Shown here in pieces: positions 15,393 to 20,514 of a DNA stretch of 20,514 bases. The stretch comes from Pseudomonadota bacterium (lineage in GTDB: Bacteria; Pseudomonadota; Gammaproteobacteria; Steroidobacterales; Steroidobacteraceae): contig JAEYXD010000140.1 in assembly GCA_023428645.1 (NCBI GenBank), forward strand, positions 1 to 20,514. The letters are read 5' to 3'. Numbering within the stretch: the first letter of the stretch is position 1; the number at the start of each line of letters is the position of its first letter. The notes beneath the pieces are model-generated. The model made no database searches and was not told the DNA's origin. It saw only the letters and a program-made list of their open reading frames with translations. The position numbers were made by a program, and so were the translations under genes.

Positions 15393-15403
15393 GCTAGGCT
15401 AGC
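15393..15403. promoter_or_regulatory. CTAG palindrome upstream of the M20 gene
   Basis: GCTAG-G-CTAGC lies 28 nt upstream of the peptidase start in the divergent spacer. It shares the heptamer GCTAGGC with the inverted repeat at 11705-11731. Confidence 0.3.
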
Positions 15404-15522
15404 GCACCGCGGAGCGAACGCACCAATGCAATCCGGGTTTGCGTGGTGGCGGCTCGCTTGCGTGTGCCGGCGCGTACCATCCGGCATACTGTCGTGATCG
15501 AAAAAATTGCTCCGGGGCATCG

Positions 15523-16269
15523 ATGAGCGACCGAATTGTCACTGCCGCCGTCGTCATCATCGGCAACGAAATCCTGTCGGGTCGCACGCAAGACACGAAC
15601 CTGCGCGACATCGCTCTGAGCCTCGGGCAGTGGGGCATTCGGATCGCCGAAGCGCGCGTCATCGCGGATGTCGAAACGACGATCGTCACGGTGGTGAACG
15701 AGCTGCGCGCCAAGTACGACTACGTGCTCACGACCGGCGGCATCGGGCCGACGCACGACGACATCACCGCGCAATCGATCGCGCGGGCGTTCGGCGTGCC
15801 GCTCGTCGAGCACCCGCACATCGCCGCGCTGCTGCGCCAGCGGGCGGCGTCGCCCGAGATCATGGCGGCACGGATGCGCATGGCGCTCGTCCCGCAAGGT
15901 GCGCAGCTGATCGAAAACAGCACCGGTGGTCCGCCCGGGTTCTACGTCGACAACGTTTACGTGCTCGCGGGCATCCCGGTCGTCATGCGCGCGATGCTGG
16001 CAACGCTCGGCTCGAAGCTGCGCGGCGGCGCCGTGCTCCAGTCTCGATCCGTGACCGCCTACCTGGGCGAAAGCGCGATCGCCGATCCGCTCGCGAGATT
16101 GCAGCAGGCGTATCCGATGGTCGAGATCGGCAGCTATCCGTTCGATCGCGACGGCCGTTACGGCACGACACTCGTCCTGCGATGCGCGGACGCCGCGCTG
16201 CTCGAGGAGGCCACCGAGCAGCTGAAGGCGATCATCGTGCGCGTCGGTGCGGAGCCGATCGGGGAATAA
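15523..16269 (+). CDS. CinA N-terminal-type MoaB/Mog-domain protein
   Basis: 248 residues from ATG at 15523 (MSDRIVTAAVVIIGNEIL); the frame runs upstream to 15439 but those residues look like leader sequence. The MoaB/Mog molybdopterin-binding-like fold is shown by VIIGNEILSGRTQDTN at the N terminus and TTGGIGPTHDDIT (about residues 67-79), then the GGPPGFYVDNVYVLAGIP region (about 131-148). Full CinA has an extra C-terminal nicotinamide-nucleotide amidase domain of about 160 residues that is absent here, as in many single-domain COG1058 proteins. Members are ADP-ribose or related nucleotide hydrolases, or are of unknown role. It is divergent from the M20 gene. Confidence 0.88.
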   Translation: MSDRIVTAAVVIIGNEILSGRTQDTNLRDIALSLGQWGIRIAEARVIADVETTIVTVVNELRAKYDYVLTTGGIGPTHDDITAQSIARAFGVPLVEHPHIAALLRQRAASPEIMAARMRMALVPQGAQLIENSTGGPPGFYVDNVYVLAGIPVVMRAMLATLGSKLRGGAVLQSRSVTAYLGESAIADPLARLQQAYPMVEIGSYPFDRDGRYGTTLVLRCADAALLEEATEQLKAIIVRVGAEPIGE

Positions 16270-16276
16270 CCGCAAA

Positions 16277-16300
16277 AATTTGCGACCTGCGTCGCAAATT
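16277..16300. promoter_or_regulatory. Perfect 10-bp inverted repeat after the CinA-type gene
   Basis: AATTTGCGAC (16277-16286), loop CTGC, GTCGCAAATT (16291-16300). It is 7 nt past the stop codon and 72 nt before the TPR-GGDEF start. Read on the minus strand the stem runs into a TTTTT stretch and resembles an intrinsic terminator, though no gene on that strand ends here. On the plus strand it has no T-run. It may be an operator for the next gene or a 3' hairpin of the CinA-type transcript. Confidence 0.6.
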
Positions 16301-16371
16301 CAGGCGGATGCCGGGCGGACGTGATCTCGTGTAAAGCGCCGGCGGTGCCGTCCGGCTAACGTTCGCGCTCC

Positions 16372-18369
16372 ATGCCCGCAGCCACCCTCACAGCGAATTG
16401 TAATTTTGCGTACGCCGCACGTTCCGCGGTGATGCTCGCGCTCGCCCTGGCGTGTGGGGCGGCAGGCGCGGTCTGCCTGCCGAGCGCAGATCCCGAAATT
16501 CGCAGCTACGAGCAGCGTGTGGGCAGCAACCCGGGCGCCGTCGTGCGCGACCTGCAGGCGCGGCTCGACAGCGCCCGCGACCAACATCCCTTCAGGCGAG
16601 CAGAGCTCATGGCGGTGCTTGCCGAATCGTTGAGCGTCATGGAGCGCTACGAGGACGTGCGCGCGATGACCGAACAAGGCATGGCGCTCGTCCCGGATCT
16701 GCGCAGCCCCGTGTACGTGAACTTGTTGATGTCCTGGACCGCGAATACGTTCGATGAGGCGAGCGTGCCGAAGGCGCTCGAACGCGTCGAGGCCGTGCGC
16801 AGCATCCAGGAGCCGGGCTCCCCCGCGGAGGCGTGCTTGCTCATTGCGCTGGGGCAGCTTGCGCACCAGGCCGATCGCACCGACCGTGCGAGCGTGCATC
16901 TCACGCGCGCCTACGGCATGAGCGCCGGAGAAGCCCGGCGGCCGCAACGCGTGCTCGCGGCGGACACCTTGTCGATCGTGATGCGCGACGTGCGCGACTT
17001 CCAGCAGGCGCTCGCGCTCAATCAGGAAGTGATCGATTGGGACGTGCAGCGCGGTGCTACTTTCAATCTCGCGACGAGCCGCTTCATCCGCGCCGCGATC
17101 CTGCGCGAGATGGGCGATCACGAGCAGGCGATCGCCGAGCTCGCCGCCTCGCGGCAAATCAGCGTGGCCATGAACGACGCCTTCGGGGTCGCCTACGACG
17201 ACTTGCTGCTGTGTCAGTCGAACATCGAGCTCGGCGCGCTCGCACTGGCACGCGCGCAATGCGCGGCGGCGCTGCGGACGTTCGAGCAGGAAGCCTCCGT
17301 CGAGCCGTTGAAGCAGGCGTTGACCGGCCTTGCGCATCTCGACTTGCTCGAAGGCCAGCCGGCGGTCGCGCTGCAGCGCCTGGACCGCGTGCTCGATCAG
17401 GACGGCCGCGATGTCGTGCCGCGCCGGCTCGTTCAGGTCTACGAGCTGCGCGCTCGTGCTCACGCGGCGCTCGGGCAGTACGACAAGGCATTCGCGGATT
17501 TCCAGAATCACATGCAGCGCTTCAAGGCCGCGAGCGAGGCGGACCGCGAGACCGACGCCGCCGCGCTCCGCGCGCGCTTCGAGACCGACCGTGAAGTGGA
17601 GCGCAACGCGTTCCTGCAGCGCGAGCTCGAGATCAAGAACGAGCGGCTCGAGGCTCAGTCCGCGCGGCTGCAGTGGATGCTCGCAGCGGCTGCCGCGGGC
17701 ATCTGCATGATCGGGCTGCTCACGTATCTGCTGCTCGCGAACAAGAAGAAGAAGCAGCTGCTCGCGAAACTCGCGCAACAGGACGACCTGACCCAATTGC
17801 CGAACCGTCGCCGCACCTTCGAGCTGGCGAGCGAAGCGTTCGATCTAGCGCGCCGCCAGTGCACTCCGCTCACGATCGGCATTCTCGATCTCGACCATTT
17901 CAAGGGCATCAACGATCGGTTCGGCCACGCGGTCGGCGACAACGTGCTGCGGGAGTTCGCGCGCGTCGGTCGTCAGACCCTGCGCGATTCCGACGTGCTC
18001 GGACGCTGGGGCGGGGAGGAGTTTCTGCTCGTGCTGCCGAACACGACGCTCGACGTCGCGCTGCAGATCGTGGAGCGCGTGCGTATCGCCGCATGGAACG
18101 TGAAGGGCGGCGCGCCCGAGGACGAGATCCGCGTGACGCTGAGCGCGGGCCTCGCGACGAACGAAGGCGATCCGGCCTTCCTCGAAGAGATCATCGCGAG
18201 CGCGGATGCCGCGCTCTATGACGCGAAGGAGGGCGGCCGCAATCTCATTTGCGTCGCACCGGAGAGCTACAACCTCGCTTCCACCGGCATTCGGCAAGTG
18301 CTGAAGGGCACCGGCGCGGGACGAGCGGCGGCCACGACACGCGGGTCGAAGCGGTCATTTTCGACGTAG
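16372..18369 (+). CDS. Periplasmic TPR sensor diguanylate cyclase (GGDEF)
   Basis: 665 residues. An N-terminal export signal (about 15-34, AARSAVMLALALACGAAGAV) is followed by a long alpha-helical region of TPR-like repeats (about 40-380, with LNQEVIDWDVQRG and LGQYDKAFADFQNHMQ), a charged coiled coil (about 390-434, rich in REVERNAFLQRELEIK), a membrane helix (435-457) and basic KKKKQLL. The cytoplasmic GGDEF domain (about 470-625) has DLTQLPNRR, DLDHFKGINDRFGH, the active site GGEEF (547-551) and the inhibitory-site RxxD as RDSD (538-541), so it should make cyclic di-GMP from GTP with product inhibition. The signal sensed by the periplasmic TPRs is unknown. Its end overlaps the convergent DUF1615 gene by 15 nt. 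Confidence 0.93.
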   Translation: MPAATLTANCNFAYAARSAVMLALALACGAAGAVCLPSADPEIRSYEQRVGSNPGAVVRDLQARLDSARDQHPFRRAELMAVLAESLSVMERYEDVRAMTEQGMALVPDLRSPVYVNLLMSWTANTFDEASVPKALERVEAVRSIQEPGSPAEACLLIALGQLAHQADRTDRASVHLTRAYGMSAGEARRPQRVLAADTLSIVMRDVRDFQQALALNQEVIDWDVQRGATFNLATSRFIRAAILREMGDHEQAIAELAASRQISVAMNDAFGVAYDDLLLCQSNIELGALALARAQCAAALRTFEQEASVEPLKQALTGLAHLDLLEGQPAVALQRLDRVLDQDGRDVVPRRLVQVYELRARAHAALGQYDKAFADFQNHMQRFKAASEADRETDAAALRARFETDREVERNAFLQRELEIKNERLEAQSARLQWMLAAAAAGICMIGLLTYLLLANKKKKQLLAKLAQQDDLTQLPNRRRTFELASEAFDLARRQCTPLTIGILDLDHFKGINDRFGHAVGDNVLREFARVGRQTLRDSDVLGRWGGEEFLLVLPNTTLDVALQIVERVRIAAWNVKGGAPEDEIRVTLSAGLATNEGDPAFLEEIIASADAALYDAKEGGRNLICVAPESYNLASTGIRQVLKGTGAGRAAATTRGSKRSFST

Positions 18370-19470
18370 ACACTGCTCATAGCGCGTGTTCACGCGCTGC
18401 GCGAACCATTCGGTCGTCAAATTGCGCGTGATCTTCGCACTCTGCAGCCGGATCTTCGGCACGAGCGCGCGTGGCACGGGCGTGCCGCGCGCCGCGTCCG
18501 CCAGTTCGAATACGCGGCGGTAGAGCTTCGCGCTGGCGAAAGCGTCAGTGGTGCCGCGCTCGAGATCGCGCCGGATGTCCCGGTCGCTCATGTCGAGCTG
18601 CCGCGCGAGCTTGCGCGCCGCCAGTTCGGTGCGGCTCGGTTCGTCGCTGCCGTGAATGATGAGATCGCCGTCGAGCGCCAGCTTCGTCTGCGACGCGATC
18701 GCGAGCGCGTTCTGAAACGCCGCGTTGCGGCTCGCGTGATGTCCGGCATTGAAGTCCGCGAAGCGATACAGCATCGCGGTGTAATCCGCCGGATAGTCGA
18801 GCAGGTGCGCGATTCCGAAATACAGGCCGCCGCGCCGCGTGAAGACTTCGCGGCGGATCGAGTCGGGAATCGGATAGGGATATGCGCGCCGGCGCGCGTG
18901 CTCGGCCGCGAACTCGACGCTCACCTGCATCGGACCGCCAGTGCGGACGGGATTGAAGCCGGCGAACAGGCGGCGCCCCAGGGGCACGATGTCGATGAAG
19001 TCCTCGAACGTCTCGCTCAACTCTTGCTCGGTCTTCGCGCTGTCGAGCCGCTGCGCATAGGTCTTGCCGTTGGGCGATTGCAGCGCGAGCGCGGCATTGA
19101 CGAGCAGCTTCGGCACGCGATAGCGCTCAGCGCGCGCCTCGATCTCGCGCCGCGCGATCTTGCCGAGGCCCGGCACCGGCGGATTGGCCTGGAACGTGGA
19201 TTCCTGCTGGGTCACGGCGATCACCGCGCAGGTATTCTCGGCCGTCGGCCGGATCTCCAGTGCTTCGAACGCCGCGAAGATGTCCTGCGCCCATGCGGCG
19301 GGATTCGTCACGCCCGCGGGGAAGCGTGCTTGAATGCTCGCCCGCGCGACGTCCGGGTCGAGCGGCGGCTCACGCGTGCGGGGGCCGCCGCACGCGGTCA
19401 GCAGTACCGCGACGAAGCAGGTGAACGCCGGACCGACGCCTGCGCGTCGGAGATGATTCAAGACAGCCAT
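18355..19470 (-). CDS. DUF1615 lipoprotein
   Basis: 371 residues from ATG at 19470; an in-frame TTG at 19497 adds nine residues and lacks a ribosome binding site, so 19470 is used, though no good site precedes it either. The lipobox is LTAC within VAVLLTACGGP, with cysteine at about residue 27, so the mature protein is lipid-anchored, probably at the outer membrane. Family-typical stretches are WAQDIFAAFEAL, CAVIAVTQQESTFQANP (a lysozyme-like look around the ESTF) and GGLYFGIAHLLDYPADY. DUF1615 proteins have no assigned function; the QQESTFQ segment recalls transglycosylase-like folds, which is speculation. Convergent with and overlapping the GGDEF gene end; divergent from the Usp gene. Confidence 0.9.
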   Translation of the reverse strand: MAVLNHLRRAGVGPAFTCFVAVLLTACGGPRTREPPLDPDVARASIQARFPAGVTNPAAWAQDIFAAFEALEIRPTAENTCAVIAVTQQESTFQANPPVPGLGKIARREIEARAERYRVPKLLVNAALALQSPNGKTYAQRLDSAKTEQELSETFEDFIDIVPLGRRLFAGFNPVRTGGPMQVSVEFAAEHARRRAYPYPIPDSIRREVFTRRGGLYFGIAHLLDYPADYTAMLYRFADFNAGHHASRNAAFQNALAIASQTKLALDGDLIIHGSDEPSRTELAARKLARQLDMSDRDIRRDLERGTTDAFASAKLYRRVFELADAARGTPVPRALVPKIRLQSAKITRNLTTEWFAQRVNTRYEQCLRRK

Positions 19471-19518
19471 GACGTCATTGTCGTCGGTATTCCCCAAGGC
19501 GTCAGAGCGGAGCCGGGC

Positions 19519-19547
19519 TTCAAGTCGCGCGCGAATCGGGCTATGGT
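19519..19547 (+). promoter_or_regulatory. Promoter candidate for the Usp gene
   Basis: TTCAAG (19519-19524), a 17-nt spacer and TATGGT (19542-19547), about 33 nt before the start codon. The boxes match only in part (3 of 6 and 4 of 6). Confidence 0.3.
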
Positions 19548-19580
19548 CGGCGCGGTCTCGTTCGCGATCATCGAAACCTC

Positions 19581-20514
19581 ATGGCAGCCAAGAAAATTCG
19601 GACGATTCTGGTCGGCGTCGCGGCGCCGGACGAGCGGATGCAGCCGGCCGTCGACCGTGCGGCGACGCTGGCGGCAGCGCTGCGCGCCAAGCTGATCCTG
19701 TTCCACTCGGCGTTCGAATCCTATTCGAGCGGGCAGCCGTTCTTCGACTCCGCGAGACTCGCGAAGTCCCGCGGCGAACTCGTCGCCGCGCGGCACGCGC
19801 GCCTCACGCGCCTCTGCGCGCAGCTCGCGAAGCGCGGCGTCGAGGCGCGCGCGGCGGTCGTGTGGGAAGAGCCGGTGTTCGCCGCGATCATTCGCGCGGC
19901 GGCCCGCGATGACGCGGACCTCATCGTCGTCGGCGCGCATCAGCCGCGCGCGAATCGGACGCCCGTGCTCAAGCAAAACGACTGGGAACTGATGCGCCAC
20001 TGCGCCCGGCCGTTGCTGATCGTGCGCACCGGCGCGAAGGCGGCGGGTCCCGTCGTCGCCGCGGTGGATCCGACCCATCGCAACGACAAGCCCGCGGCGC
20101 TGGACACGGAGCTTGCGAAAGTCGCCGCGACCATCGCGGCCGGATTGAACACGGAGTGTCACGTCGCTCATTGCGTTGCGGACGGCGCATTTCCGCTCGG
20201 CCCGATCACCGTGAAGGAGCGGCAACGGATGAAGCGCGAGCTGCGTGCACGCATCGTCGCCGTGCTCGACAAAGCCGCCGTCGACGCGGCGGAGATTCAT
20301 CTCGTGGACGGACTCGCCGAACGGGCGTTGCCCGCGCTCGTGACCGAGCTGGGCGCGAGCACGCTCGTGCTCGGCGCGCTGAGCCGGCGGTGGCTGACGG
20401 GATTCGTCGTCGGCAATACCGCCGAGCGCATCGTTCACGAGACGACCTGCGATCTCTTGATCGTGAAGCCGCCCGGATTCAAGACGCGGACGCTGCGCGC
20501 GCGCAAGGAGCCTA
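19581..20514 (+). CDS. Tandem universal stress protein, 3' end outside window
   Basis: The frame is open from ATG at 19581 to the right edge without a stop, so 311 residues are visible. It has two Usp domains in tandem, like E. coli UspE. Domain 1 (about 5-152) starts KKIRTILVGVAAPDER and ends with ADLIVVGAH and RPLLIVRTG; its phosphate loop is divergent. Domain 2 (about 158 to 300) has LVLGALSRRWLTGFVVGNTAERIVH, the GxxxG(N/S)T-type ATP loop, then TCDLLIVKPPGF, a pattern very like UspE. Only the final few residues are missing. Cytoplasmic, likely involved in stress or stationary-phase survival. The start lacks a good ribosome binding site. Confidence 0.85.
   Translation, partial: MAAKKIRTILVGVAAPDERMQPAVDRAATLAAALRAKLILFHSAFESYSSGQPFFDSARLAKSRGELVAARHARLTRLCAQLAKRGVEARAAVVWEEPVFAAIIRAAARDDADLIVVGAHQPRANRTPVLKQNDWELMRHCARPLLIVRTGAKAAGPVVAAVDPTHRNDKPAALDTELAKVAATIAAGLNTECHVAHCVADGAFPLGPITVKERQRMKRELRARIVAVLDKAAVDAAEIHLVDGLAERALPALVTELGASTLVLGALSRRWLTGFVVGNTAERIVHETTCDLLIVKPPGFKTRTLRARKEP

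Noticed and set aside
16300..17796. 498-codon minus-strand frame
   Set aside because: Antisense to the TPR-GGDEF gene; no recognisable motif.
19712..19721. tRNA T-arm-like GTTCGAATCC
   Set aside because: It lies inside the Usp coding frame and no acceptor stem, D-arm or anticodon arm surrounds it.
19458..20438. 326-codon minus-strand frame
   Set aside because: Antisense to the universal stress protein, whose UspE-like C-terminal motif is clear.

Overview
The window is a GC-rich, densely coded stretch of bacterial chromosome. The gene content (TonB-type energy transducer, DUF1615 lipoprotein, DUF2909 twin-membrane protein, DUF4159 protein, a paired family of secreted proteins common in soil bacteria, periplasmic TPR-GGDEF sensor) fits a Gammaproteobacterium, probably near the Steroidobacteraceae/Nevskiales. 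That placement is inference from family content. I see no rRNA or tRNA gene, no insertion sequence, phage gene or CRISPR array, and no integration scar. It looks like ordinary chromosomal backbone with several lineage-specific small genes.

Layout. 1-1884 (+): end of a surface-glycan-type cluster, a CgeB-like glycosyltransferase (cut by the left edge) followed 4 nt later by an SAM methyltransferase. 1930-2574 (-): a small conserved protein with an 83-residue Asp/Glu tail. 2731-2817 (+): a 28-residue membrane microprotein with a strong ribosome binding site. 2879-4764 (-): two small membrane proteins (one DUF2909) followed by a MocR/GntR aminotransferase-type regulator. 5007-5547 (+): two small genes, the second a three-CxxC zinc-ribbon protein, behind a good sigma70-like promoter. 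5564-8493 (-): glutathione S-transferase, tyrosyl-tRNA synthetase, DUF4159 protein. 8687-9349 (+): TetR regulator divergent from the GST, with a promoter that decides its start. 9354-11288 (-): TonB-domain protein and HAD phosphatase. 11289-11865: the only long gene-free stretch, holding a GCAAG-type repeat array and two inverted repeats. 11866-13801 (+): two tandem paralogous secreted proteins of unknown function. 13904-15364 (-): secreted M20 metallopeptidase. 15523-18369 (+): CinA-type MoaB-domain protein, then a TPR-GGDEF diguanylate cyclase. 18355-19470 (-): DUF1615 lipoprotein. 19581-20514 (+): tandem universal stress protein cut by the right edge.

Themes. Most genes are single-gene or two/three-gene units with alternating strands. 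Several convergent or gene-end gaps hold perfect GC-rich palindromes without a T-run (2848-2879, 5550-5563, 12942-12968, 13839-13884), which probably serve as bidirectional transcript ends or repetitive-extragenic-type elements. The strongest leads for something undescribed are the 28-aa microprotein, the acidic-tail protein beside it, the GCAAG array, and the 10-bp perfect dyad at 16277-16300. I found no convincing multi-gene novel system. Homology statements come from recall of families, not from a search.
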